Shown piece by piece: positions 1 through 8,341 of a stretch of DNA of 64,000 bases. Every line of letters begins with the position of its first letter. Position 1 is the stretch's first letter. Position numbers and translations under genes: made by a program. This DNA is from Terriglobales bacterium (GTDB taxonomy: Bacteria > Acidobacteriota > Terriglobia > Terriglobales > Acidobacteriaceae). The stretch is taken from contig DATHMF010000025.1 in NCBI GenBank assembly GCA_035487355.1, positions 52,401 to 116,400 on the forward strand, in the 5' to 3' direction. The notes beneath the pieces were generated by a model. The model did no database searches. It worked only from the letters and a program-made list of their open reading frames with translations, and had not been told where the DNA came from.

Positions 1-2000
1 TTCACGTGGATGTGGTATGGGTGCCGGATGGAAGTAGTGTTGATGATCAACCACTCTTCCGGCTCGTCCAGGACCAATGTTTGGCCGTAGTTCTTTTCGC
101 TAAATTGAACGCCGTCCAAGGTGAAGTAAGGGGCCCGGTTTACATTGATCACGAATTCGTTGTTGCCATCGACTTTGACGGTGATCGGCAACGCCGCTTT
201 CTTGGTAATGTCTTTCGGATCGGCGTGGGTGGATCCCGAAGCGGCCGGTGCGCTAACCAACCGGTAGGGCTCCCATCCGAAGTCCAGGTTCCGTGATTTC
301 CGGCAGGGGCCGATGTCGTGAAGAAAATCGGGGAAGACGGGATACTTTCCGGCATTCCTGCCTTCGTTCGGAAAATCCATGTCAACGGGATCGCCGCACA
401 CGATGACATTGACGTAGTTGGCGAATGGAAATTGGCCTGGATCGATAAATGAGAACGTTCCTGAGGCAGGGGCCTTGACGAGAATGTCGGCTCTTCCGCC
501 GGCCGCTACCCACAGGCGGGTCGCGTTCTTCGTTGTGTGGTCCTGCAGCGTGAGCGGCTGCTTCTGGTAGTTAGCCAACTTGAACTGAACACCGTCCTGA
601 GCGATCTGCCGGAACATCGGGACGACGGCACCCGAGGAGTCCTTGAAGGACGCACGAATGCTGTTTTCGACCATTGCGTTGACGATTCGCCACAACTGAA
701 TCTCGCCCGGGCGCATCTGGATGGTCACCGCCGGGTTTTTGAGATCGGCGCCCGCCAAGCCGCCGTTCACCATGACCGGAATCGTATTGTTGTTGGCAGC
801 CCGCTCCAGATCGTTCATGTCGGTGAAGCGTTGAACCAGGAGGACCTTCTGCGTCTGGTCTAAATCCGGATAGATCGCTCGGAGATCCCTGTCATAGTCG
901 CCCTCGATGATAAAAGCGCCGGCGAGTCCGTTGTACAAATGGATGGCCGTCGAGCCGTGCTTGTGGGCGTGATACCAATGCGTGCCTGGCGCCTGACCCA
1001 TCTCGTGTCCGGCTGCTTCGGTGATCTGGAAACAATTAGGATAGCCGCCGACAAAGAACTCCGGCCATTTCCCTTCGGCGCGCAATTGAGCGTTCTTGGT
1101 TGCCAGCCGGTTATTGAACGGTAGCGCTGGATTCCCCGGCGTTCCGCGCTTGCCCTGCCAGATTGCAGTCTCGTCGTAGTTTTTGATCCGGTTCGCTTGA
1201 TCGGTGCGCCACGCCTCAGGCGCCTTGTCCCACTCGATGTGATGGGCCGACTCGGCGTACGCGAATACCTGTTTGAAGAGCGGCGCGGCTACCTGTTCCG
1301 TGAAGGTTGTGTCGGGGCGCACTTGTACGAGTACGTTGTCGGCGAAATCGTCCGGCGACACGTGCGTCCCATGGAAATGGAGGTTAGCGGTGCTCGAAGC
1401 GTGGAAGCAGTTCGGGAATACATCGCCGCGAGTCTCGGGATACCACTTGTTATCCGGTGCAGGGGCGCCTGTGTTGGGATCCTTGAGCGCCGCATTTGTG
1501 TACATGTCGCAGCCCGTGCCCTTGCCTTGCTCCGCGTTATCGATTGACAAACCACTGTTGGAAAACGCGCCGGGGGTCACGTGGTTTAAGAAGGTAATTT
1601 CCACTTTTTCACCGACCTTGGCGCGCAGCGTGGGACCGGGCAAGCAAGCTTGTACTTGGTCTGTCGGCGGCCAAACCGTCCCATCGGTTTGATCGCGGCC
1701 TTCGAAATAACGCATAACTGGAAGCTGGCTGCCAGTATAGCCAGGAAGCCGTTTCTGGGTATTCTTGATCGTCAGGACCGCTTTCAGTTTTCCGCCCTTG
1801 CTGATGATTTCTCTGATCTTCGGAAATGTGTCTGCCGGACAACTGCCCTGCATCGCCATAGGGTCCGCAAACGACGACAGCAGAGGCATTAACGCTAAGC
1901 CCGATGTTGCGGCCAGCATCTGGTTGACGAATTCGCGCCGCGTAACGGCTTGGACATTCCTTTTCTTGCGATCTTTGCCCAGATTCTTTTTCTTCGTCAT
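1..2000 (-). CDS. Multicopper oxidase, Tat-exported (C-terminus beyond window)
   Basis: Laccase/CopA/bilirubin-oxidase-type enzyme expected to oxidise a substrate or metal ion and reduce O2 to water at a four-copper centre. 666 residues are visible and the frame is open to the window edge. Seen: a twin-arginine signal (V-T-R-R-E-F, residues 19-24) followed by a hydrophobic stretch to about residue 45; copper motif HFHGTH near residue 209; HWYHAH near residue 340; and HPYHIH at the window edge. The last motif (HCHxxxH) should lie just outside. ATG at 2000 is preferred because AAAGGGAT precedes it; an in-frame ATG at 2021 is possible. It starts 25 bp after the cupredoxin gene and is probably co-transcribed with it. 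Export through Tat fits copper loading before export. The physiological substrate is unknown. Confidence 0.93.
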   Translation of the reverse strand, partial: MTKKKNLGKDRKKRNVQAVTRREFVNQMLAATSGLALMPLLSSFADPMAMQGSCPADTFPKIREIISKGGKLKAVLTIKNTQKRLPGYTGSQLPVMRYFEGRDQTDGTVWPPTDQVQACLPGPTLRAKVGEKVEITFLNHVTPGAFSNSGLSIDNAEQGKGTGCDMYTNAALKDPNTGAPAPDNKWYPETRGDVFPNCFHASSTANLHFHGTHVSPDDFADNVLVQVRPDTTFTEQVAAPLFKQVFAYAESAHHIEWDKAPEAWRTDQANRIKNYDETAIWQGKRGTPGNPALPFNNRLATKNAQLRAEGKWPEFFVGGYPNCFQITEAAGHEMGQAPGTHWYHAHKHGSTAIHLYNGLAGAFIIEGDYDRDLRAIYPDLDQTQKVLLVQRFTDMNDLERAANNNTIPVMVNGGLAGADLKNPAVTIQMRPGEIQLWRIVNAMVENSIRASFKDSSGAVVPMFRQIAQDGVQFKLANYQKQPLTLQDHTTKNATRLWVAAGGRADILVKAPASGTFSFIDPGQFPFANYVNVIVCGDPVDMDFPNEGRNAGKYPVFPDFLHDIGPCRKSRNLDFGWEPYRLVSAPAASGSTHADPKDITKKAALPITVKVDGNNEFVINVNRAPYFTLDGVQFSEKNYGQTLVLDEPEEWLIINTTSIRHPYHIHV

Positions 2001-2024
2001 GCCGATCCCTTTCGCCTGCATTTG

Positions 2025-2342
2025 TCATCTAGCGTTGATAATAATCCGGCCCGTCTCGCTTGTGTGCCCCGCCACGGCACACACGTATTCAATTACCTGG
2101 TCTTGGCCTTTGATCGCATCCCCAAACGAAATGCCCGGAGACGTAAATGGATCTTGGCCTAGGACCGCAGGTCCAAGAACATTCGCCATCCACGCAGTGG
2201 TGGCCAGGCCTTTTTGAGTTATCTGGTGCGAAGCCTGCGTATCGTTGTTAACGAACACGACCACATCGGTGCGCCCGATTCGGATTGGATTTGGATTGAA
2301 AACGACGTTACCAGCTTGCCGCTCGATTGAGACCGTTGCCAT
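2025..2342 (-). CDS. Small cupredoxin-like protein
   Basis: 105-residue plastocyanin-fold-like protein, a likely type 1 copper electron carrier or copper chaperone for the multicopper oxidase encoded next. Candidate copper ligands are His39 (A-S-H-Q), Cys88 and His93 (Y-V-C-A-V-A-G-H). The axial Met usual a few residues later is missing; T-S-E-T follows His93. ATG at 2342 is chosen because GCGGGGA lies six bases upstream; an in-frame extension to 2387 adds nothing signal-like. No signal peptide is visible, which is odd for a cupredoxin whose partner is exported. It may be co-exported with the oxidase, act in the cytosol, or have a misread N-terminus. The stop lies 24 bp before the oxidase ATG. 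Confidence 0.75.
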   Translation of the reverse strand: MATVSIERQAGNVVFNPNPIRIGRTDVVVFVNNDTQASHQITQKGLATTAWMANVLGPAVLGQDPFTSPGISFGDAIKGQDQVIEYVCAVAGHTSETGRIIINAR

Positions 2343-2410
2343 AATTTCCCCGCTTCCGTTTTGAAAGATCTGCCTGCGAGCCAACAATCGGCATAGATTA
2401 CCATAGTGAC

Positions 2411-2439
2411 GTAATAAAAATTCACGAAATTCCAGACAA
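2411..2439 (-). promoter_or_regulatory. Candidate sigma-70-type promoter of the cupredoxin-oxidase operon
   Basis: On the minus strand, TTGTCT (2439-2434) and TATTAC (2416-2411) are separated by exactly 17 bases, about 70 bp upstream of the cupredoxin ATG. The match to consensus is moderate. A tandem 18-bp repeat sits immediately upstream of the -35, where activators usually bind. Confidence 0.4.
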
Positions 2440-2442
2440 CGG

Positions 2443-2477
2443 TAGTTCCAATTTGAAATGTAGTTCCAATTTGAAAT
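2443..2477. repeat. Tandem 18-bp direct repeat, possible operator
   Basis: TAGTTCCAATTTGAAAT occurs twice head to tail (2443-2459 and 2461-2477) with one base between. Each copy contains TTC-N6-GAA, an imperfect palindrome. It lies in the only gap between the HPr-kinase-like operon and the copper operon. No known regulator motif is claimed. Confidence 0.6.
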
Positions 2478-2493
2478 TAGGACACTACCCGGA

Positions 2494-3441
2494 TCATTGC
2501 GCGTGGTCTAAGTATCTGTCAAGCAAGTCAATCACTTGATCCAGATTGCAGCCAAGGCAAAGCCGGTACGCGCCCTCTCCAAGAACATTTTCTATACGTT
2601 CGCGATATGCCGGCGCCAGAGCTTCGCGGCCTGACTCTCCAGCCGGCCACAGCGCGAACGACTCCTCTGCCGCGAGTGTTTCTAACCGACTGTCGCCCTG
2701 GAGATTCTGCTCAAGGAAGAGAACAATTCCCGCCGGAGCATGGGTGACGCCGCTGCCGAGGCGAATTTGGTCCACAGAAATCTCCAGCTTAGCTTCGCCA
2801 TCGTCTTCCTCGGCGACAAAGGCCGCAGAGTCGAAGGCTAGTTTCGGAAATAACGAGGCAGCTGAACGCCGCAAGCGCAACCACCACGGGATTCCCCACC
2901 AGTCGCCGTTAGGACCGATCCACACGGTGCTATCGGCTAGGATGCGCCAGCCGCGTTCGACCGCCGCGCATGCTAAAACGCTTTTGCCGGAGCCGCGCAC
3001 CCCCCGAACCAGGACCGTCCGGCCGTTCCTCTCCAGCCCGGCTGCATGGATACCGACAAATCCGCGAGCTGTCAATAGCACAGCCAAGGCAAATTGCAAA
3101 TAATGGTGCCGCAGCACGGCTTCATCGCTGAGTAATTCTTGCGGAAAACATCCCTGGGCTGCACCCGTTGTCAGATTGGCTCGGATAACTTGCTCATTTC
3201 CAGCCCAGGCACACGCCCATTCGTCTTCAAACTGAAAGACTGGGTGGGCGGTAATGTCCCCCAATTGTGAAACTAGAAGATTGAAATGAAGGTCAGCGGC
3301 GCGTTGGGGATCTCCGGGACCAAAGCCGCCAAACAGATCTGCGCAGATCCTGAGAAGCGTCTCATTTTCGGTTTCGACGCGCAGGTTCAATCCCATTGGA
3401 CGAAACCAGCTAACTGTAACGCGCTTCACGGGGCGGTCCAA
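2494..3441 (-). CDS. HPr-kinase-like P-loop protein
   Basis: 315 residues. The core G-I-H-A-A-G..., the P-loop GVRGSGKS (147-154) and then G-W-R-I-L-A-D-S follows the HPr Ser-kinase/phosphorylase C-terminal fold, which in HprK reads H-A, GxxGxGKS and V-A-D-D. The second Asp is Ser here and no HprK N-terminal domain is seen, so it is not canonical HprK. Relatives of this fold occur in biosynthetic clusters, including kinases that phosphorylate lasso peptides (established family knowledge). It is the last gene of the seven-gene operon and overlaps the preceding gene by 16 bp. Likely role: ATP-dependent phosphorylation of the cluster's product or carrier protein (inference). The substrate is unknown. 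Confidence 0.7.
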   Translation of the reverse strand: MDRPVKRVTVSWFRPMGLNLRVETENETLLRICADLFGGFGPGDPQRAADLHFNLLVSQLGDITAHPVFQFEDEWACAWAGNEQVIRANLTTGAAQGCFPQELLSDEAVLRHHYLQFALAVLLTARGFVGIHAAGLERNGRTVLVRGVRGSGKSVLACAAVERGWRILADSTVWIGPNGDWWGIPWWLRLRRSAASLFPKLAFDSAAFVAEEDDGEAKLEISVDQIRLGSGVTHAPAGIVLFLEQNLQGDSRLETLAAEESFALWPAGESGREALAPAYRERIENVLGEGAYRLCLGCNLDQVIDLLDRYLDHAQ

Positions 3442-4208
3442 CCGTTCCAGTGCGGTCCAATCCAGCCCCGTTCCGTGATCTCCCGCATACTTTCAGGATC
3501 GAGTCTGTTCAACTCGCGCCAATTCACTTTGCCTTGGCCGTAGACGTTGAGGTAGGGAACCGGTGCCTGGTCTTGGGGAGCGGAACCGAGGATCAACTTG
3601 CCGTCGTTCAGATGCTCGTGCATTCCGAGCCGTTCGAAATCCCATGGACTCCGGCCCGGCTTGAGCATCGTGTCCAGATATTCGCTGCGCCAGATCGCCG
3701 CCTGCAGGGAGGATCGGTACAGGGCATCTTGCGCGCTTACAACGATGTTGAATTGATCGCACTCCGCATAAGGCGAATGCGCAAAATATGCGCGGTCCAG
3801 CGTAAGATCGACCTTCATCACGTTGTCGGTGTGGATCTGCTGCTCGAGGACCCGGACCTGCTGGCGGTTTACCGGGCGATAGATGAAGTAGTCGATTTGA
3901 AGCAGAGCGAAGTACGAATCGGAGATGCGCGCCAGCCAGCGTTTCAGACTATCGCTCCAGCGTGGCGTGGGATACAACTCGCCGAAGTGCCTTCCGCGAC
4001 GTTGTTCCGACCACTCGGCGACTTCGTTGCCGAACTCGCTGGCTGCGCCCAGCGATTCAAAGGAGAAATTTGCCGGCATTTCTAAGCCAGGAGCAGTGTA
4101 GCCAAGGATGGTCACGGGCTGGTCAGGAGACCAAAACCTGTTGAAGAGATGCGCGAAGGCTGGAATCAACGGGTTGTACCAGTCGGATGTAGTGACGTAG
4201 ACGTTCAT
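3426..4208 (-). CDS. Glycosyltransferase-like protein (W-x-F-E type)
   Basis: 260 residues without signal peptide or membrane helix. The centre Q-I-D-Y-F (about 105-108), then S-L-Q-A-A-I-W (167-173) and S-P-W-D-F-E (187-192), resembles the acceptor-site region of uncharacterised sugar transferases found in bacterial glycan clusters. I recognise this by pattern only. It starts 13 bp after the radical SAM gene and overlaps the kinase-like gene by 16 bp, so it belongs to the same operon. Predicted cytosolic transfer of a sugar to the cluster product. Donor and acceptor cannot be read from the sequence. An alternative is a non-catalytic GT-fold protein. Confidence 0.6.
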   Translation of the reverse strand: MNVYVTTSDWYNPLIPAFAHLFNRFWSPDQPVTILGYTAPGLEMPANFSFESLGAASEFGNEVAEWSEQRRGRHFGELYPTPRWSDSLKRWLARISDSYFALLQIDYFIYRPVNRQQVRVLEQQIHTDNVMKVDLTLDRAYFAHSPYAECDQFNIVVSAQDALYRSSLQAAIWRSEYLDTMLKPGRSPWDFERLGMHEHLNDGKLILGSAPQDQAPVPYLNVYGQGKVNWRELNRLDPESMREITERGWIGPHWNGWTAP

Positions 4209-4221
4209 CGACGCCGGCCCA

Positions 4222-5760
4222 TCACAACGAATCCCGCTGGGGCTGCCGAAGGGGAATGAATCTGCGCGCCAACTCTAGTTCCCAGGCGTTGGCATAGCGT
4301 CCGCTCTGGTAGCGCCAACCTGCCAAGGTCTTCAATAGGGTCTTGCCCCACGCCGGAGTCGCATAGTCTTGCACAGTGGGAAACCGGCAGGCGAGCACGC
4401 GAGCGAAGTCCCGCACGCGGCGTCGCATCTTCGGCGAGAGCCAGGGCGCGTCCTGATGGCAGACGTAGTTTAGCCACTGCGGCTGCGTCCATTCCTCCGG
4501 AGTCGTAGGCAGTTCCGGACCACCCGGACCATAGGAATCCAGCAAAGGACGCGCGTCTTTCTTCGAACCCGAAGCACGCTGCGGAGTCGGGCTGTAAAAA
4601 TACAAGATGATTTCGCACTCCGGATTGATTCCCTTCAGCTTCTTGATGAATTGGAGCGTGTTCTCGATCTCATCTTCAGGATCCTCAGGACCGCCTAAGA
4701 CAAAGGAGAACTCGGGAATCACGCCATATTCACGGCAGAGGCGCGCGACCTCGATCGTGTGTTCAGCGCGCGATCCCTTTTTCATGCGACGAAGCACCGC
4801 GTTGCTGGCAGCTTCGGCGCCGATATAGGCCATTCTCAGGTGCGAGGTGCGCAGACGATCCCATGTGCGCGGTGAGAAGTTGGCCAGCGTATCTGCGCGC
4901 GCATAACACCACCAAGGCAGATTGAAGCGTGAAAGCACCTCCAGAGGCGCTTGACTGCTCTCCTCGTTGTCGAAAAAGTTGTGATCGTAGAATTGCATCG
5001 CGTTTGCGCTGTAGTTTCGGGAAAGAGTGGTAAGTGCCAGTTCCAGCCTTGCACTCGATCCCATACGCGTATAGCCATCGAACATCGAAACCACACCGCA
5101 AAAAGTGCAATGATAACGGCATCCAAGTGCCGCTTGATGCACGGCGGTTCGCGATCCCATGAAACTTGGACGCAGATAGCGCCCAACGTCGCCAACGCGC
5201 TCATAGGGCAGGGGCGGATGCTCGTCGGGCGGAACAAATCCGCGATTGGGATTGTGGACCACCTGTCCATCTTGTTTCCAAGTGACTCCCGCGATGCCAC
5301 GCAGCGCATCAGAATGATTGCTGCTCGAATTGCTGGCGGGATCCGGCGAACCGGCATCGGGAAGCTGTTCCAACAACTGGACAATCGTGCGCTCTCCTTC
5401 GCCGCGAACAACATAATCGACGTACGGCGCGTTGATAGCTGAGTCCGGATACAGAGTAGGGAAGTAACCGCCCCACGCGATTGGAACCGATGGATGCGCC
5501 GCCCGGATTGCTACAGAAATCTCGATCGCCGGGGCGACCTGGGGTCCGGGCATTACCGTGACGCCGACGAGGGCGCAATCCTCGCGCTGCGCAGCCGTCA
5601 CGGCACGATTCACGGCATTGGCATCGAGGTTTCCGTCGATGATCTCGTAATCGTAGCGGCCTTCGAGTATCGCGCCCACCGCCAGCACCGAAAGCGGCAG
5701 CCGCACGCTCTTCGGTCGGCACATTCGCGGATTGATCAACACCACGCTTCGCCGTGTCAT
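4222..5760 (-). CDS. B12-binding-domain radical SAM protein
   Basis: 512 residues. The N-terminal part (1-135) has the Rossmann-like cobalamin-binding layout, with V-V-L-I-N-P-R at the start and V-R-G-E-G-E near residue 118. The [4Fe-4S]/SAM motif C-x3-C-x2-C is Cys214, Cys218 and Cys221. A TIM-barrel core follows, including F-V-L-G-G-P-E-D. Such enzymes (BchE, PhpK, TsrM and P-methylase types) methylate or rearrange unactivated carbons, though many family members are uncharacterised. Its ATG overlaps the methyltransferase stop by 4 bp (ATGA), implying translational coupling. The C-terminal ~110 residues show no recognisable motif. In this operon it could methylate, cyclise or epimerise a peptide or sugar substrate. 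Confidence 0.85.
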   Translation of the reverse strand: MTRRSVVLINPRMCRPKSVRLPLSVLAVGAILEGRYDYEIIDGNLDANAVNRAVTAAQREDCALVGVTVMPGPQVAPAIEISVAIRAAHPSVPIAWGGYFPTLYPDSAINAPYVDYVVRGEGERTIVQLLEQLPDAGSPDPASNSSSNHSDALRGIAGVTWKQDGQVVHNPNRGFVPPDEHPPLPYERVGDVGRYLRPSFMGSRTAVHQAALGCRYHCTFCGVVSMFDGYTRMGSSARLELALTTLSRNYSANAMQFYDHNFFDNEESSQAPLEVLSRFNLPWWCYARADTLANFSPRTWDRLRTSHLRMAYIGAEAASNAVLRRMKKGSRAEHTIEVARLCREYGVIPEFSFVLGGPEDPEDEIENTLQFIKKLKGINPECEIILYFYSPTPQRASGSKKDARPLLDSYGPGGPELPTTPEEWTQPQWLNYVCHQDAPWLSPKMRRRVRDFARVLACRFPTVQDYATPAWGKTLLKTLAGWRYQSGRYANAWELELARRFIPLRQPQRDSL

Positions 5761-6479
5761 GCTGGGCCTCCATGCGGCGGCTTCAATCGCGCCGCATAAA
5801 CGGTCATGATTTCGTTCCCGAAATTGCGCTGTCCGGCCACCACGAGCGAAAACCTGTTCGCCCGAAGTGCCGCCACGAGCGAGCCGCAGTCGCCGTCGGT
5901 CGAAAGCAATATCAAAGCTTGTCCTTGATCGGTCAGGATATCAGCAAGACTGGCAGCGAAGCGCTCCATGATGTCGCGGCTCCGCCAACTCATATCGAAA
6001 AGGCTCGTCGGTTCTCCCCGAAAGAAGGGAGGATTGAACATTACCAAATCGAACCGCTCGCCGAGCACTGTGTCAAACAGATCCCCTTGGTGCACGTCCA
6101 CCTGCGAATCCACAGAATTAAGGAGGCAATTGATTTTGGCGCAACGCACAGCCTCGGGATTGATATCCACGGCAATGACGCGATAGCCTTGCTTGGCGGC
6201 AAAAATTGCGCAGACCCCCGAGCCGGTACCCATGTCCAAGGCCAGGCCTTTCGCGTGCGGGAGACTAGCGATGATTTCCGCGAAGTATTCGCCGCTGCGG
6301 AAAACCACGGGATTCAGCACATCCGGCCACACGAGCAACGGCAAGCCTCGCACCGATTCCAGCACATGCTTGCGCACGCGCGGCAGCAGGAATGGTCTCT
6401 TGACGTAGAGCCAAAGCAATGCAGCGGCTCGCAGCCACGGATTTGTTCGCGGTTCCGCGATGGCCAATCTCGAAATCAC
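5757..6479 (-). CDS. SAM methyltransferase with NPPF motif (PrmC/RlmG-like)
   Basis: 240 residues from a GTG start. SAM motif I is D-M-G-T-G-S-G (82-88), motif II is V-D-I-N-P-E-A, and motif IV is N-P-P-F (149-152). NPPY/F is typical of enzymes methylating planar nitrogens such as glutamine side-chain amide or adenine/guanine N, so an N-methyl transfer is likely. The frame is open upstream to 6653, but that part would lie inside the previous gene. GTG at 6479 has AAGGA six bases upstream and starts 25 bp after the preceding stop. It overlaps the radical SAM gene by ATGA. It could be a housekeeping release-factor or rRNA-type enzyme, but its position argues for cluster chemistry. Confidence 0.75.
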   Translation of the reverse strand: MISRLAIAEPRTNPWLRAAALLWLYVKRPFLLPRVRKHVLESVRGLPLLVWPDVLNPVVFRSGEYFAEIIASLPHAKGLALDMGTGSGVCAIFAAKQGYRVIAVDINPEAVRCAKINCLLNSVDSQVDVHQGDLFDTVLGERFDLVMFNPPFFRGEPTSLFDMSWRSRDIMERFAASLADILTDQGQALILLSTDGDCGSLVAALRANRFSLVVAGQRNFGNEIMTVYAARLKPPHGGPA

Positions 6480-6504
6480 AACAATTCCTTGCTTCGCGTG
6501 ACCC

Positions 6505-7389
6505 TTAGTTTCGCACAAAGTGCTCCACTTTTCTCGCCGATCGCCAAAGCAGCCACAGGAAACAAAGCCGGTATCCCTGCCTCTTGGGCGACGCCCAAAT
6601 TGATTGCCCAAAGAGTGTGGAAGCACGAAAGGAGAAATCGTAAAGCCGGACATGCGGAAATAGATGGCTGTGCAATCGTCGTAACGCGAGATTACTGGTC
6701 CATCCGCGCCAGAAATAGCGGCCCCTTCCCGCCATTTCCGCCAGCTTGCGCTCCCCCACCGTGGCTGCGCCGCGGCGTGTGAGCGTCACACCAAAGAAAC
6801 GGACAATTTCTCCGGTGCGATCCATGTGATGGAAGTTGATCCTATAGCCGGCTTCAACAACCGCCAGCGACAACACATCGCCAGTGTCGTACCACTTCCA
6901 ATCGAAGACGGGAAGGCTTGTGTCTAGACTCTCAGCGCGGGGAAAGAAGCCATCCGGCAATTTCTTCATGACCTCGCGGTAGATCTCCGGCTTCAACACC
7001 ACCGAGTACGTCCCGTGACTCTTGCGGCGCGATCGCGAGACGCAGGAGACCGCCGCTACATTGGGATCATCGAGCTCCTTCTGCACGCGCGGCCAAACTC
7101 CGCGCGAGACCCAAAAGACGTCGCTGTCGATGATTGCCAGATATCGAGTCTGGCAACGCTGAACCGCTTCGTTGTAGGCGTCATGAAACTCGCGGCAGGT
7201 TGAGGTGCGATGCAAGATCGTTGCGCCCGGAAATTCCGCCGGATCGAGCTGCGGACCATCAGAGTCGTGAAAGATCTCGAAGCGCGCCAACCCGTCGGGG
7301 AAAGCGCGACTGACGCATTGAAACCAGATCCGCACCACGTCGGCAAAGACTGTAGACGTGAAGACCGTAAGCAAAGGCTCAGCGGGCAT
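6505..7389 (-). CDS. GT-A-like glycosyltransferase
   Basis: 294 residues. After a beta-strand/acceptor N-terminus, Y-L-A-I-I-D-S-D places a D-x-D metal/nucleotide-sugar motif at Asp88-Asp90, as in GT-A folds. The C-terminal region is basic and aromatic. ATG at 7389 is used because GGAGAG precedes it by about 7 bases; it overlaps the previous gene by 11 bp. It and the upstream gene (7379-8341) share the same layout (N-terminal strand, D-x-D near residue 90), suggesting an old duplication or successive sugar additions. Acceptor unknown. It is cytosolic, with no signal peptide or transmembrane helix of convincing length. Confidence 0.7.
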   Translation of the reverse strand: MPAEPLLTVFTSTVFADVVRIWFQCVSRAFPDGLARFEIFHDSDGPQLDPAEFPGATILHRTSTCREFHDAYNEAVQRCQTRYLAIIDSDVFWVSRGVWPRVQKELDDPNVAAVSCVSRSRRKSHGTYSVVLKPEIYREVMKKLPDGFFPRAESLDTSLPVFDWKWYDTGDVLSLAVVEAGYRINFHHMDRTGEIVRFFGVTLTRRGAATVGERKLAEMAGRGRYFWRGWTSNLALRRLHSHLFPHVRLYDFSFRASTLFGQSIWASPKRQGYRLCFLWLLWRSARKVEHFVRN

Positions 7390-8341
7390 TGACTGCTCTC
7401 CAGCAATCGGGAACAAGGCCCGGCAGTGGCTCGCGGATGCCTAGATAGCGCGCCAAACGCTCCGCGCAGCGATCAGATCTCGCGAAATACTCCAACAAGG
7501 CCGCGCGCAACTCCGCGCGCTCGATTCGCGCCAGGATACGCCGAAGCGCCTCTGCCGTCAGGCTGCCACCAAGCTCGCGCCCATCGGCGCCCGCCGCGAA
7601 CGGGCCGTCAAAAACAGCCCGATACAACCAGCCGAGCAGGACGTTGTCGTACGCTCCCATAGCGAAATACCGTTTGTCGGCAATCAAGGCTTCAAATGCT
7701 TCTTCGCCGATCGCCGCAGCGAACGTTTCTCGAGATACTCGAATCACTGTCGTGCCGTGAAAATCGGCAATGCGTTGGGGGGCTTCGTCGCTAAGGTCCA
7801 CGATGTGCTTGCCGACCTTTTCCAGCATCAGCGCGGCGCACTCACCGGGGCCGCGATTGATAGAATGGGGCCATTTCTGCAAGTCCTCATACGATGCCAT
7901 CATGGCCCGCTCCGGCAATCCGCGATAGTCCTTGGCGTGGCACAACAGCGCATAGACGCCCGGCAGCTTGCCTCGCCGCAAGTAGGACAATGCCGCGATA
8001 CTGGGATCGTCGAAATGGCGGATGCAGCTCGCCGCCCACGGTGAGTCCAGGATAAATACGTCGGCATCCAGGAAAAACACAAAATCGAAATCGCTCTGCA
8101 GGGCAGCGCCGTAGAATTCGACGAAATCGCGCGCGCCCGGACCTGGGTCTTGAAACGATGTTTCCGGGAAATCACATTGAGAGAAGCGGTCTCGATTCGC
8201 GTCGCGGAAAATGACCACTGTCACCTTCCAACCGAGGCTACGGAAGGCTGGCGCCAGATCCTTGTGGACCATGCGATGCCACAGTCGCGCCAGGTCCGCG
8301 TAGCGATGCGGACCCGTGATCATCACTCGTGGAGCGTTCAT
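7379..8341 (-). CDS. GT-A-like glycosyltransferase, second copy type
   Basis: 320 residues, with a D-x-D motif at Asp92-Asp94 in F-F-L-D-A-D-V-F. The domain after it (H-F-D-D-P-S-I-A-A-L) parallels D-D-P-N-V-A-A-V in the neighbouring transferase. The frame is open to 8530, but ATG at 8341 forms a 4-bp ATGA overlap with the stop of the pentad-repeat gene and matches the family start. No Shine-Dalgarno precedes it (CCTCCTTT is on the coding strand), so translation probably depends on coupling to the pentad gene. That coupling links the amounts of transferase and repeat protein. Confidence 0.7.
   Translation of the reverse strand: MNAPRVMITGPHRYADLARLWHRMVHKDLAPAFRSLGWKVTVVIFRDANRDRFSQCDFPETSFQDPGPGARDFVEFYGAALQSDFDFVFFLDADVFILDSPWAASCIRHFDDPSIAALSYLRRGKLPGVYALLCHAKDYRGLPERAMMASYEDLQKWPHSINRGPGECAALMLEKVGKHIVDLSDEAPQRIADFHGTTVIRVSRETFAAAIGEEAFEALIADKRYFAMGAYDNVLLGWLYRAVFDGPFAAGADGRELGGSLTAEALRRILARIERAELRAALLEYFARSDRCAERLARYLGIREPLPGLVPDCWRAVNAR

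Noticed and set aside
2443..2477. CRISPR-like repeats
   Set aside because: Only two adjacent copies with no spacer; no cas genes in the window.
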